A program made the translations under genes and the position numbers. A stretch of 64,000 nt of DNA, taken from Tomitella cavernea (GTDB lineage: Bacteria; Actinomycetota; Actinomycetes; Mycobacteriales; Mycobacteriaceae). A model generated the notes under the pieces. That model had not been told where the DNA came from and searched no databases. It worked only from the letters and a program-made list of their open reading frames with translations. Positions 26,891 to 35,036 of this stretch are shown in pieces. Position 1 is the stretch's first letter, and every line of letters begins with the position of its first letter. The stretch lies in NCBI RefSeq assembly GCF_016599145.1, contig NZ_JAENKO010000020.1, forward strand, positions 1-64,000. Direction: 5' to 3'.

Positions 26891-28102
26891 TCAGCGGTGC
26901 TTCTGCGCGAAGTTGTGGATGCTCTCGCCGATGCGGGCCACCTCGGCGTCGGTGAGCCCGTGGCTCATGCCGAGGGTCATGCCGCGCTCGAAGACGGCGT
27001 CCGTCTCCGGCAGGCCCTCGGCCGGCTGGCGAAACTCGACGCCCGCCATCATCGGGTGGCGCAGCAGGTTGCCGCTCCACACGGTGCGGGTGTCGATGCC
27101 GTCGGCCTCCAGGGCCTCCTGCAGATCGCTGCGGCTGAACGGGGCGTCCTTGTTGACCATCACCGGGTAGCACAGCCACGCGGTGTCCAGGCCCTCGTGC
27201 TCGACGGGGGTGGAGAAGAACTCCGGGAACTCCGCGTAGGCGGCGGTGTAGGCGGCGCGGGTCTCCTTGCGGCGCTTGTAGTTGTCCGCCAGCTTGCCCA
27301 GCTGCACCACACCGTAGGCGGCACCGAGCTCGGACGGCTCGAAGTTCCAGGGCATCACATCGAAGATGAAGTCGTTGTCGTAGTCGACGCCGTCGAGCTT
27401 CTCGCGGAACACGCGCCCCACGTTCTTGGTACTGCCGAACAGGTTGGGCTCGCTGCGGCGGCCCCAGCGGCGCAGCAGCAGGGCCTTGTCACGCTCGGCT
27501 TCGCTATCGACCATCACCATGCCGCCCTGGCCGGCACAGGTGATGATGTGGGCCATCGAGAAGCTGGTCACGGAGATGTCGGCGCGCGCGCCGGTGGGGC
27601 GGCCGCGGAGCTCGGGCCCGAGCGCGTCGCACGAGTCCTCGATGATCTTCAGGTCGTGCCGGTCGGCGATCTCACGGATCGCGTCCCAGTCGGGGCAGTT
27701 GCCGGCGAGGTTCGGCAGCAGGATCGCGCGGGTCTTGTCGGAGACCAGCGCCTCGATCTTGGAGGCGTCGGCGTTGAAGGTGTTCGGCTCGACGTCGACG
27801 AACACCGGGACCAGCCCGGCGCGCACGATCGGGGCGATATCGGTGGAGAAGGTCAGCGCCGACGTGATGACCTCGCTGCCCTTGGGCAGGTCCAGCAGCT
27901 CGACGGCCAGGTACAGCGCGGACGAGCCCGAGTTGCACATGACGCCGTACTTCTTGCCGCTGAGCGCCGGGACCCGGGTCTCCATGGCGTCGACGTTCTT
28001 GCCGATGCGCAGGCCCTGGTGGCCGCTGCGCAGCACGTCGATCACGGCCTGGATCTCTTCCTCGCCGTGCGTGGCCCGCGCGTAGGTGATGCGATCGGTC
28101 AT
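26891..28102 (-). CDS. DegT/DnrJ/EryC1-fold PLP protein with His replacing the catalytic Lys
   Basis: 403 residues of the sugar aminotransferase/dehydratase fold: GVMCNSGSSALYLAVELLDL, SALTFSTDIAPIVRAGLVPV, IIEDSCDALGPEL. At the place of the Schiff-base Lys the sequence is SFSMAHIITCAGQGG, so the residue is His. That exchange marks the 3-dehydratases RfbH/AscC (E1) and ColD, which use PLP or PMP without a Lys aldimine. The [2Fe-2S] cysteines of E1 are not seen in the region after RRWGRR, so ColD-like chemistry is closer. A sugar substrate is unexpected inside an acyl-CoA operon and no other sugar gene is nearby. Whether it deoxygenates or transaminates a pathway intermediate is open. Confidence 0.88.
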   Translation of the reverse strand: MTDRITYARATHGEEEIQAVIDVLRSGHQGLRIGKNVDAMETRVPALSGKKYGVMCNSGSSALYLAVELLDLPKGSEVITSALTFSTDIAPIVRAGLVPVFVDVEPNTFNADASKIEALVSDKTRAILLPNLAGNCPDWDAIREIADRHDLKIIEDSCDALGPELRGRPTGARADISVTSFSMAHIITCAGQGGMVMVDSEAERDKALLLRRWGRRSEPNLFGSTKNVGRVFREKLDGVDYDNDFIFDVMPWNFEPSELGAAYGVVQLGKLADNYKRRKETRAAYTAAYAEFPEFFSTPVEHEGLDTAWLCYPVMVNKDAPFSRSDLQEALEADGIDTRTVWSGNLLRHPMMAGVEFRQPAEGLPETDAVFERGMTLGMSHGLTDAEVARIGESIHNFAQKHR

Positions 28103-28183
28103 TGCCTTCTCCTTATTGTGACTTTGAAAGTGCGGTGCGTGTGCGGCGCGGTCGGAGCATTCCGGTCGTGCCGCGGCGGATGC

Positions 28184-29365
28184 TCAGCGGTCGGAGGACA
28201 GCACCAGTGCGCTGTGCGGCACCGGCGAACCGCCGGTGGCCAGCACGTGGTCGAGCTGCTTCGGCGGCTGGTTGACGGAGGTGCCGCGGATCATCCGTAC
28301 CGCCTCGGCGATGCCGTTGACGCCGTGGATGTACCCCTCGCCGAGCTGGCCGCCGTTGGTGTTGATCGGCAGCCGCCCGTCGAGCTCGAGGTTGCCGTCG
28401 GCGATGAAGTCTTTGGCCTCGCCGGTGCCGCAGAAGCCGTACTGCTCCAGCTGCAGCAGGACCATGGGCGTGAACGCGTCGTAGAGGATCGCGGCGTCGA
28501 TGTCGTCAGGCCCGATGCCGGCCTGGCTCCACAGCTGCTCGGCGACGAGGCGTACCTCGGGCATGTCGTCGATGTCGTCGCGGTAGTAGCTGCTCATCGA
28601 GATCTGCTGCGGGCCGACGCCCTGCGCGGCGCCGGAGATGATCGCCGGCGGATGCGGCAGATCACGGGCGCGCTCGGCGGAAACGATCACCAGCGCCTGA
28701 CCGCCGTCGGACTCCTGGCAGCAGTCGAGCAGCCGGATGGGATCCGCGATCATGCGCGAGGCTTGGTGGTCTTCGATGGTGATCGGCCGCTCGTGGAACC
28801 ATGCGGCCGGGTTGTTCGCAGCGTGTTTGCGCGAGAGCACCGAGATCGCACCGAAGTCGGCGCTGGTGGCTCCGTAGCGATGCATGTACAGCTTCGCGAG
28901 GAACGCCTCCTGCTGGGCGGGGGTGAGCAGCCCGTACGGATTGATCCAGTTGCGGTATTCCTGATCGGTGTTCTGGTTGTAGGCGAAGGCGGGCGGGCCG
29001 GCACCGAAGCGGTGGCCGGAGCGTTCGTTCATCGCGCGGTAGACGACGACCACGTCGGCGACGCCCGTGGCCACGGCCAGCGCCGCCTGCTGCACCGGCG
29101 CGCAAGCCCCGCCGCCGCCGTGGGGGATGCGGCTGAAGAACTTCAACTGCGGGATGCCCAGGGCGCGGGCGACGGCGATCTCGGGGTTGTTCTCCATCGT
29201 GAACAGCGAGACGCCGTCGACCTCGTCGACGCCGATCTGCGCGTCGGCCAGCGCCGCGAGCACGCACTCGCACGCCAGCTGCCATTCGCTGCGGCCGGAG
29301 TTCTTGGAGAATTCGGTGGCGCCGATGCCCGCGATCGCGGCGGCGCCGGACAGTCCGCTGCTCAT
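28184..29365 (-). CDS. Ltp2-like thiolase-superfamily protein (acyl-CoA retro-aldolase candidate)
   Basis: 393 residues of the lipid-transfer/thiolase branch: AAIAGIGATEFSKNSGRSEW, PHGGGGACAPVQQAALAVA, LYDAFTPMVLLQLEQYGFCG, NTNGGQLGEGYIHGVNGIAE. The thiolase nucleophile is absent, as in Ltp2 (Rv3540c), which cleaves the C17 side chain of a steroid hydroxyacyl-CoA using tyrosines; a Tyr is kept in GEGYIHG. Its start overlaps the stop of the ChsH1-like gene (ATGA). In M. tuberculosis Ltp2 needs the DUF35 domain of ChsH2, which here is encoded two genes upstream. Confidence 0.9.
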   Translation of the reverse strand: MSSGLSGAAAIAGIGATEFSKNSGRSEWQLACECVLAALADAQIGVDEVDGVSLFTMENNPEIAVARALGIPQLKFFSRIPHGGGGACAPVQQAALAVATGVADVVVVYRAMNERSGHRFGAGPPAFAYNQNTDQEYRNWINPYGLLTPAQQEAFLAKLYMHRYGATSADFGAISVLSRKHAANNPAAWFHERPITIEDHQASRMIADPIRLLDCCQESDGGQALVIVSAERARDLPHPPAIISGAAQGVGPQQISMSSYYRDDIDDMPEVRLVAEQLWSQAGIGPDDIDAAILYDAFTPMVLLQLEQYGFCGTGEAKDFIADGNLELDGRLPINTNGGQLGEGYIHGVNGIAEAVRMIRGTSVNQPPKQLDHVLATGGSPVPHSALVLSSDR

Positions 29366-29784
29366 CGTGCGGCTCCTTCGGTCGGTTCGACGGTGACCTG
29401 CGCGCTCACATGCACCCCGCGCGAGTTGGCGCCCACCACCTTCACGGTGACGGCGGCGCCCTCGACTGCGGTGACCTCGCCGGTGAAGGTCATCGTGTCG
29501 CCGGGGAAGTTCGGTACGCCCAGGCGCAGCGCGGTGCGGGTGATCCTCGAGGCGGGACCGGACCAGTCGGTGATGTAGCGGTCGATCAGGCCGTTGGTGG
29601 TGTTGATCGACATGAAGATGTCGGGTGTTCCGCGCTGTTGCGCTTTGCCCGGATCGTGGTGGACGTCCTCGAAGTCCTGCGAGGAGACGGCCGTGGCGAC
29701 GATGAGCGTGCGGTCGAGCGGGATGTCGAGCGGGGGAAGGGTCTCACCCGCCGCGGCGCTGCGCAGATCGGCGAAGGTGCTCAT
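29362..29784 (-). CDS. ChsH1-like MaoC-type enoyl-CoA hydratase subunit
   Basis: 140 residues of the hot-dog hydratase fold. The segment SSQDFEDVHHDPGKAQQRG matches the ChsH1 (Rv3541c) active-site helix with its Asp and His; VPNFPGDTMTFTGEVTAV is the usual MaoC strand. In ChsH1-ChsH2 this subunit supplies the catalytic residues for hydrating a steroid enoyl-CoA. It overlaps both neighbours by four bases (ATGA), which fits assembly into one complex. Confidence 0.88.
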   Translation of the reverse strand: MSTFADLRSAAAGETLPPLDIPLDRTLIVATAVSSQDFEDVHHDPGKAQQRGTPDIFMSINTTNGLIDRYITDWSGPASRITRTALRLGVPNFPGDTMTFTGEVTAVEGAAVTVKVVGANSRGVHVSAQVTVEPTEGAAR

Positions 29785-30218
29785 CGGCCGGCCTCCTCAT
29801 CCGTGGAGCCGGGCAGGCGCAGCTGCGGAAGCATCTCACCGTGGGCGTGCTCGGCGAAGCCCACCTCGAGTTCCATGCCGAACTCGAGCTTGTCGTGGTC
29901 GATTCCGGCGATGTCGGCCACCAGGCGGGTGCCCTCCTCGAGGTCGACCAGGCCCACCGCCAGCGGATAGTCGAACGAGGGGTCCTTGGGGTGGTGCAGC
30001 ACGGTGAAGCTGTGCAGGGTGGCGCGGCGGGTGGACGCGACGGTGTCCCACTTCAGCGAGCGGCAGTGCGGGCACGTGGGGGCGGGCGGGTGCCGCAGCG
30101 TCTCGCAGTCGGTGCACCGCTGGATCTCCAGGCGCCCCTCGCGGGCGGCGGAGAAGAAGAACTCGTTGTCCTGCGTGATCGTCAGCCGGGGTACGGCCGT
30201 GTGCTGCTGGTCGGTCAT
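29781..30218 (-). CDS. DUF35 OB-fold protein with zinc ribbon (ChsH2 C-terminal-domain equivalent)
   Basis: 145 residues. An N-terminal helix (FFFSAAREGRLEIQRC) and a rubredoxin-like zinc ribbon, C-x2-C (CTDC) and C-x2-C (CPHC), precede an OB-fold (about 65-135; YPLAVGLVDLEEGTRLVADI). In M. tuberculosis this domain is the C-terminal part of ChsH2 and docks the Ltp2 aldolase. Here it is a separate gene, coupled by ATGA to the hydratase domain gene upstream and to the ChsH1-like gene downstream. Confidence 0.9.
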   Translation of the reverse strand: MTDQQHTAVPRLTITQDNEFFFSAAREGRLEIQRCTDCETLRHPPAPTCPHCRSLKWDTVASTRRATLHSFTVLHHPKDPSFDYPLAVGLVDLEEGTRLVADIAGIDHDKLEFGMELEVGFAEHAHGEMLPQLRLPGSTDEEAGR

Positions 30219-30775
30219 GCCGTCTCCTGGGAATCGGTGGTGCCCGGGGCGAAGCGCAGCAGCCGGAAACGCTCGGTCACCAGCAGCTTTCCGTCCCGGT
30301 CGACGTACTTCTTGAGCAAGGTGATGAAGCGCCCCTCGCCCAGACCCGTCTTCTTCACCGGCGAGACGGCCTCGATGGTGAAGTGGCAGGTGACATGGTC
30401 TCCGGGGTGCAGCTCCACGTGGTAGTCCTGCTCGACATTGGTGGCCACGACCGAGGTGTAGCCGTCCTTGTCGAGCTCGGCGAGCAGGCGCGAGTAGGCG
30501 AAGTCCTCCACGACACCCTCGGCGCGCAGGCGCTGCACCTCGCGGTAGCGCCGGTAGCCCGACATCACCCAGGTCGAGATCATCGCGGGCGGGCAGATCA
30601 CGTCCGTGCGGCCGGTGGCGCGCGCGGCGTCGCGGTCGACGTAGACGGGGTTCCGGTCGTCGTGCGCCTCGACCCAGTTGAGGATCATCGCCTCGCCCAC
30701 GTCGTAGCGGGCCACGCGCGGAGGCTCAGCCTCGGCCCCCACGTACCGCTGGAGCCGTTCGTCCAGATCGTCCAC
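30215..30775 (-). CDS. ChsH2-like MaoC hydratase domain (first gene of the acyl-CoA operon)
   Basis: 186 residues of the N-terminal MaoC-like (FAS1-dehydratase) type: NWVEAHDDRNPVYVDRDAAR, VICPPAMISTWVM, VEQDYHVELHPGDHVTCHF. It corresponds to the N-terminal half of ChsH2. GTG 30775 was chosen because AGGGGAGGAACCG precedes it and homology starts there; the frame is open to 30898 but runs through the operator. A KstR2-like palindrome lies 40 bases upstream, so this is the promoter-proximal gene of a ten-gene catabolic operon, or eleven with iclR. Confidence 0.88.
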   Translation of the reverse strand: MDDLDERLQRYVGAEAEPPRVARYDVGEAMILNWVEAHDDRNPVYVDRDAARATGRTDVICPPAMISTWVMSGYRRYREVQRLRAEGVVEDFAYSRLLAELDKDGYTSVVATNVEQDYHVELHPGDHVTCHFTIEAVSPVKKTGLGEGRFITLLKKYVDRDGKLLVTERFRLLRFAPGTTDSQETA

Positions 30776-30814
30776 CGGTTCCTCCCCTCTCGGGATTCGC
30801 ATCATTTCAAGTTG

Positions 30815-30828
30815 AGCAAGCGCTTGAT
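30815..30828. promoter_or_regulatory. KstR2-like operator, copy 1
   Basis: AGCAAGCGCTTGAT, inside the palindrome TTGAGCAAGCGCTTGATC, fits the published KstR2 consensus A-n-CAAG-n-n-CTTG-n-T exactly. It lies 40 bases before the ChsH2-like start. On the minus strand a weak promoter, TTTCCT-17-TACCTT, ends four bases before it. Confidence 0.85.
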
Positions 30829-30931
30829 CTAAAAGGTAGCAGGGTCGGCTGCGAAAGGAAACGCCCGCGTCCCGACCACGGGGATGTCCTCTGGACACGG
30901 CGGGCCCGGTACCCGGCGCGACATGGCCGCG

Positions 30932-30986
30932 CGCACGACGGCTCCGTCCCGGCCCTCGCGAAGGGCCCGGACGGAGCCGTCGTGCG
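30932..30986 (-). terminator. Long terminator hairpin after the fadD gene
   Basis: CGCACGACGGCTCCGTCC-type arm and its complement form a 25-base-pair stem with one mismatch and a 5-base loop. It begins 16 bases after the fadD stop (31003) and insulates that operon from the ChsH2-like operon promoter. Confidence 0.75.
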
Positions 30987-31002
30987 ACCGCGCGAGACGG
31001 CC

Positions 31003-32664
31003 TTATCGGGGCAGCAGCGCGATGCGCCCGTGGCTGCGGAACTCCGATTCGATCTCGCTGCGCCGCTCCTCATCGAGGAGGGCGTAGCCGCTGGTGCGGC
31101 CGACGCGGGCGTAGACGGGGTCGTCGGTGACCCATGCGGCGTTGCGCAGCGGGGCCTTGTTCACCTTGCCGCTGCCGGTGAGGGGGATCGCCTCGACGAC
31201 CCGCACGAACGACGGCCACCACTTGGCGCCCATCTCCGGCTGCTTCTCGAGGTGCGCGCCGAACTCGGCGGGATCGAAGCGGGCGCCGGGCTCGAGTTCG
31301 ACGGCGCACATGACCTTGTCGCCGGTGCGCGGGTCGGGCACGGCGAACACCGGCGCCGCGGCGATGCCGGGCATGCGCTGGAGCACCCGCTCGACGGGGG
31401 CGGCCGAGAAGTTCTCGCTGTCCACCCGCAGCCAGTCCGACGAGCGGCCGGCGAAGTAGAACCAGCCGTCGGCGTCGCGGTAGCCGAGATCGCCCGACCA
31501 GAAATCGTCACCCTTGACGCGGTCGGCCATGGCGCCGGGGTTCTTGTAGTACCCCTCGAAGGTGTGCGCCAGCCCTACGGCCACCATCTCGCCGATCGCG
31601 GCCGCATCGATCAGCCGCCCGTCCTCGTCGAACTCGGCGCGCGGGCACTCGACCCCGGTGGCCGGGTCGAGGACCCGGATGTCGGCGTCGCCCTGCGGCC
31701 TGCCCAGCGACTGCGACGGACTTTCCGCGGTGCGGCCCAGGCGGAACACGCCCTCGCTGAGCCCGTAGCCCTCCAACACCGTGCAGCCGAAGCGCTCGGC
31801 GAACCGGGTCACGTCGGTCTCGGATGCTTCGGTGCCGAAGGCCAGCTCCAGGGTGCTCGTGCGGTCACGCGGATCCTCCGGCGTGGTGAGCACGTACGAC
31901 AGCGCCCGGCCGACGTAGTTGACGAACGTCGCGCCGAACCGGTGGATGTCTGCCGAGAAGCCGCCGGCCGTGAACTTGCGGGTCATCCCCACCGTGGCGC
32001 CGACGCGCATCGCCGTCGCGAGGTTCATCATCACCGCATTGCCGTGGAAGAGCGGCATGCTCAGGTAGGTCACCGAATCACGCCGCAGCGAGATGCGGTC
32101 GACCAGCGCCTCGACGAGCCGGCCCAGCCTGCCCTGGCCGACGATGACGGCCTTGGGCGCCCCCGTCGACCCGGAGCTGAACATCAGGAGCGCGAGCAGC
32201 TCCGGCCCCGGGATCTCCGTCGGCAGCGGCGAGCCCTTGTACCGACCGAGCCACTCGCGGTACGCGGGGCCGTCGACGTTGAGCACCCGCTCGGCGGGCA
32301 CGCCGTGGCCGGTATCGGTGACCAGGTGCGCGAGCTTGTCCTCGGTGATGAGGACGTCGATGTCGGCGTGCTGGATGTCGTGCGCCAGCTCAGGGCCGCT
32401 GCGGCTGGCGTTGACGCCCACGATCACGGCGCCGGCCAACGGCCCGGCGCAGAGCCAGAACACGAAGTCGGGGACGTTTTCGAGCAGGACCCCCACGTGC
32501 ACCTGACGGTCGGCCGGCTGCGGGACCAGGTCGGCCAGTGCGGCGGCGCGGTCGGCGCCGGCCTGCACGATCTCGCGCCACGTCCACGAGTCGTCTTCGA
32601 ACAGCAGGCCGGTCTTGTCGTCGTCGGCGCGCAGGCGCACGACCTCGGCGAAAGTTTCCACCAT
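31003..32664 (-). CDS. FadD17-like acyl-CoA ligase
   Basis: 553 residues, class I adenylate-forming enzyme that activates a carboxylic acid as its CoA thioester. P-loop-like FSSGSTGAPKAVI, YVGRALSYVL, LEGYGLSEG, FWSGDLGYRDADGWFYFAGR and the C-terminal Lys in TGSGKVNKAPLR are present. The layout HVGVLLENVPDF-GVNASRSG resembles M. tuberculosis FadD17, placed with the steroid side-chain ligases. It lies 15 bases after the SDR gene in a two-gene operon and is a paralogue of the ligase at 37922-39619 (both begin VETFAEVVR). Confidence 0.92.
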   Translation of the reverse strand: MVETFAEVVRLRADDDKTGLLFEDDSWTWREIVQAGADRAAALADLVPQPADRQVHVGVLLENVPDFVFWLCAGPLAGAVIVGVNASRSGPELAHDIQHADIDVLITEDKLAHLVTDTGHGVPAERVLNVDGPAYREWLGRYKGSPLPTEIPGPELLALLMFSSGSTGAPKAVIVGQGRLGRLVEALVDRISLRRDSVTYLSMPLFHGNAVMMNLATAMRVGATVGMTRKFTAGGFSADIHRFGATFVNYVGRALSYVLTTPEDPRDRTSTLELAFGTEASETDVTRFAERFGCTVLEGYGLSEGVFRLGRTAESPSQSLGRPQGDADIRVLDPATGVECPRAEFDEDGRLIDAAAIGEMVAVGLAHTFEGYYKNPGAMADRVKGDDFWSGDLGYRDADGWFYFAGRSSDWLRVDSENFSAAPVERVLQRMPGIAAAPVFAVPDPRTGDKVMCAVELEPGARFDPAEFGAHLEKQPEMGAKWWPSFVRVVEAIPLTGSGKVNKAPLRNAAWVTDDPVYARVGRTSGYALLDEERRSEIESEFRSHGRIALLPR

Positions 32665-32679
32665 CGTCTCCGTTTCTTG

Positions 32680-33615
32680 TCAGGACTGCGCGGCCGAGGG
32701 CAGCAGGTTCTCGGGGACAGCGCCAGGAGGGTTGAAGTTGAGGTACGGCGGCAGGAACGATTCGGGGTCGAGATCGTCCGGCTGCCAGCCTTCGACCAGC
32801 CCGGTGCCGTCGAGCGCACGCACCGGCCGCCCGAACTCCTTGAGCAGCGGCAGGCTGTAGGCCACCCGGCCGGTGACCTCACGCGGGTCCTCGGTGCACA
32901 GCAGCAGCGTGGCCTCGGCCATCGTCGCCTCGGGCTCGGACGGCCAGCCGGGGACGGCGCCGGCGGCGTGCTCGGTGGCCACGCCGCGGTTGGGTGCGAG
33001 CGTGTTGACGGCGATGCCGTCGTCGTAGAGCTCCATCGCGGCGCCCGTGGTCATGCGGTCGAGCATGGCCTTGGTGCCGCCGTAGAGGACCGACCCCGCC
33101 AGCGGGTGGAACGCGAAGGGCGGCCCCACCCGCGGGCCCGCCTGCCGCGAGGAGATGTTGACGATCCAGCCCGCGCCGCGTTCGCGCATACCGGGGATGA
33201 CGGCGTTCATCAGGTCCCAGGTGTTCCAGAGGTTGGTCTCCACCGAATCCTGGAACCACTCGCGCTGCATGTCGGCGAAGAGCACGTCGTAGCGGCGCGC
33301 CGCGGCGACATTGTTGACCAGTGCATCGACGCGCAGGCCGAAGGCGTCCTCCACCTGCGCGATCAGGGCGCGGCGATCGAGCTCCGGGTCGCCCAGATCC
33401 GCGGCGAAGGCCTCGGCGGTGCCGCCGGCGGCACGGATCTGCTGCACCGTCTCCTCCAGCGACCCGCCGAGGGCGCCGGAACCGGGCCGGAGCGTGCGCG
33501 ACACCGCGGCCACGGCCACGCCGTCCGCGGCGAGTCGCCGTGCGATGGCGCTGCCGATGCCCCGGCTCGCGCCGGTCACCAGGGCCAGTGCGGGTTTGTG
33601 ATCTGCGGATGACAT
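32680..33615 (-). CDS. SDR family oxidoreductase
   Basis: 311 residues. TGASRGIGSAIARRL, VNNVAA and YGGTK (catalytic Tyr/Lys) mark an SDR; the NVSS-type Ser is in IVNISSRQAG. Paralogue of the SDR at 26014-26889. ATG 33615 has CAGGAGTTCTTGGC upstream; the frame's opening to 34017 is not homologous. It is transcribed from the promoter-operator at 33745-33789 together with fadD. Confidence 0.88.
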   Translation of the reverse strand: MSSADHKPALALVTGASRGIGSAIARRLAADGVAVAAVSRTLRPGSGALGGSLEETVQQIRAAGGTAEAFAADLGDPELDRRALIAQVEDAFGLRVDALVNNVAAARRYDVLFADMQREWFQDSVETNLWNTWDLMNAVIPGMRERGAGWIVNISSRQAGPRVGPPFAFHPLAGSVLYGGTKAMLDRMTTGAAMELYDDGIAVNTLAPNRGVATEHAAGAVPGWPSEPEATMAEATLLLCTEDPREVTGRVAYSLPLLKEFGRPVRALDGTGLVEGWQPDDLDPESFLPPYLNFNPPGAVPENLLPSAAQS

Positions 33616-33744
33616 GCCAAGAACTCCTGACTGCGGCACGATACCGGCGCTGCACGGTCTGCCGTGCGCGGCGGGCCCGCAAGGGATCGGGCAACCGCGT
33701 CGGCACCGTCGCCGCAAAGAAACGGACACAGTGAAAATAAGTTG

Positions 33745-33758
33745 AGCAAGCGCTTGAT
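33745..33758. promoter_or_regulatory. KstR2-like operator, copy 2
   Basis: AGCAAGCGCTTGAT, within AAGTTGAGCAAGCGCTTGAT, identical over 20 bases to the copy-1 context except the outer flank. It begins two bases after the minus-strand -10 box, so a bound repressor would cover the start of the SDR-fadD transcript. Confidence 0.85.
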
Positions 33759-33760
33759 CC

Positions 33761-33789
33761 ATTATGGATGATGTTGTGACATGAATCAA
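33761..33789 (-). promoter_or_regulatory. Promoter of the SDR-fadD operon
   Basis: Read on the minus strand: TTGATT (33789-33784), 17-base spacer, CATAAT (33766-33761), directly before the operator. Confidence 0.65.
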
Positions 33790-34019
33790 CACTGTCACGC
33801 GGGCGCGCGCATGCCGGTGGACGGACGAGGCCCACCCTCCCCCGGCGGACGAGACGCTAGTGTCCATCGGGAACCACCCGCATCGGACGGCGATCGCCGG
33901 CGGGGCCGCGCGGCCCCGCACACACCTTCCGCTGCGCGCCGTCGGCCGTGCCGCGGACGACGGCGCGGCATCGCCGTGCGACGCGCAACCATCAACACAG
34001 CGATGAGGGGCAGGCAAAC

Positions 34020-34928
34020 ATGCCGGATATCGAACTTGCAGGGCACGGCGCCATCGTCACCGGCGCGGGCGCCGGCCTGGGCCGGGCCGAGGCGCTCGCA
34101 CTCGCCGCACGCGGCGCGTCGGTCGTCGTCAACGACCTCGGCCCGGGCGCCGCCGAGGTGGCGGCCGAGATCCAGGCCGATGGCGGGCAGGCCGTGGCCG
34201 TGACGGGCGACATCAGCGATTGGGCCGTGGCCGACCGTCTCGTGCAGACGGCCGTCGCCGAGTTCGGGGACCTCGGCGTGGTGGTCAACAACGCCGGCAT
34301 CACCCGCGACGCGATGCTGTTCAACATGACCGAAAAGCAGTGGGACGACGTCATCGCCGTGCACCTCAAGGGCCATGCGGGCCTGACCCGTGCGGCGTCG
34401 ATCCACTGGCGCGCCCTGTCGAAGGAGCGCGGCGAGAAGGTCTTCGGCCGCATCGTCAACACCGCGTCCGAGGCGTTCCTGCTCGGCGGCGCGGGGCAGG
34501 CCAACTACGCCTCGGCCAAGGCCGGCATCGTGGCGCTGACCCTGTCCACCGCGCGCGGGATGGCGCGCTACGGCGTCACCGCCAACGCCATCTGCCCCCG
34601 CGCCCGCACCGAGATGACGGCCGACGTGTTCGCCGACGCCGGCGACGGCCCCGACCTGCTCTCTCCCGACCGCGTCGCCACGTTGGCCGCATTCCTCGCC
34701 ACCCCGGCGGCCGAGAACGTCAGCGGCCAGGTGTTCATCGTCTACGGCGACATGGTCGCGCTCATGGCCCCGCCCACGGTGGAGCACAAGTTCATCGCCG
34801 CCGACGGCACGTTCTCGGTGGACGAATTCGCCGGTCTCATCCCCGCCCATGTCGCCGGGCTGCCGGCCGGGCAAAGCTACGCCGCCACCAGCATCACCGC
34901 GCTCGACACCACCGGCGCCACCGAATGA
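34020..34928 (+). CDS. SDR of the peroxisomal multifunctional (17-beta-HSD4/Rv3548c) type
   Basis: 302 residues. VTGAGAGLGRAEALALAARG, VVVNDLG, VNNAGITRDAMLFNMTEKQW, and YASAK identify a hydroxyacyl-CoA dehydrogenase of the HSD17B4 branch; the C-terminal extension after about residue 240 is also typical. The family oxidises (3R)-hydroxyacyl-CoA, including steroid side-chain intermediates. Start ATG 34020 follows GAGGGGCAGG. It is the first gene of a plus-strand pair with the SDR at 35037. Confidence 0.88.
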   Translation: MPDIELAGHGAIVTGAGAGLGRAEALALAARGASVVVNDLGPGAAEVAAEIQADGGQAVAVTGDISDWAVADRLVQTAVAEFGDLGVVVNNAGITRDAMLFNMTEKQWDDVIAVHLKGHAGLTRAASIHWRALSKERGEKVFGRIVNTASEAFLLGGAGQANYASAKAGIVALTLSTARGMARYGVTANAICPRARTEMTADVFADAGDGPDLLSPDRVATLAAFLATPAAENVSGQVFIVYGDMVALMAPPTVEHKFIAADGTFSVDEFAGLIPAHVAGLPAGQSYAATSITALDTTGATE

Positions 34929-35036
34929 TCCGCGCGTCGACGTCGCCGTTGCACTGTGCACCGGCGCGGCGGCGGGCAGAATCGCAGACGACTCTGCCCG
35001 CGGGCAGTCGGAGAATCCGAACGGAAGGAGCACACG

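Larger units (their letters stand above)
33616..34019. other. Divergent control region
   Basis: About 400 bases between two divergent SDR genes. It holds the copy-2 operator and its promoter (33745-33789). The remaining 230 bases toward 34020 contain no clear gene or second promoter, so how the plus-strand SDR pair is started is unclear. Confidence 0.5.

Noticed and set aside
26891-28102. Nucleotide-sugar aminotransferase for cell-wall or antibiotic sugars
   Set aside because: The Lys needed for transamination is His, and no nucleotide-sugar genes are near.
30901-30990. Small RNA gene at the strong inverted repeat
   Set aside because: The position just after fadD and the single long stem fit a terminator better; no promoter for an RNA was seen.
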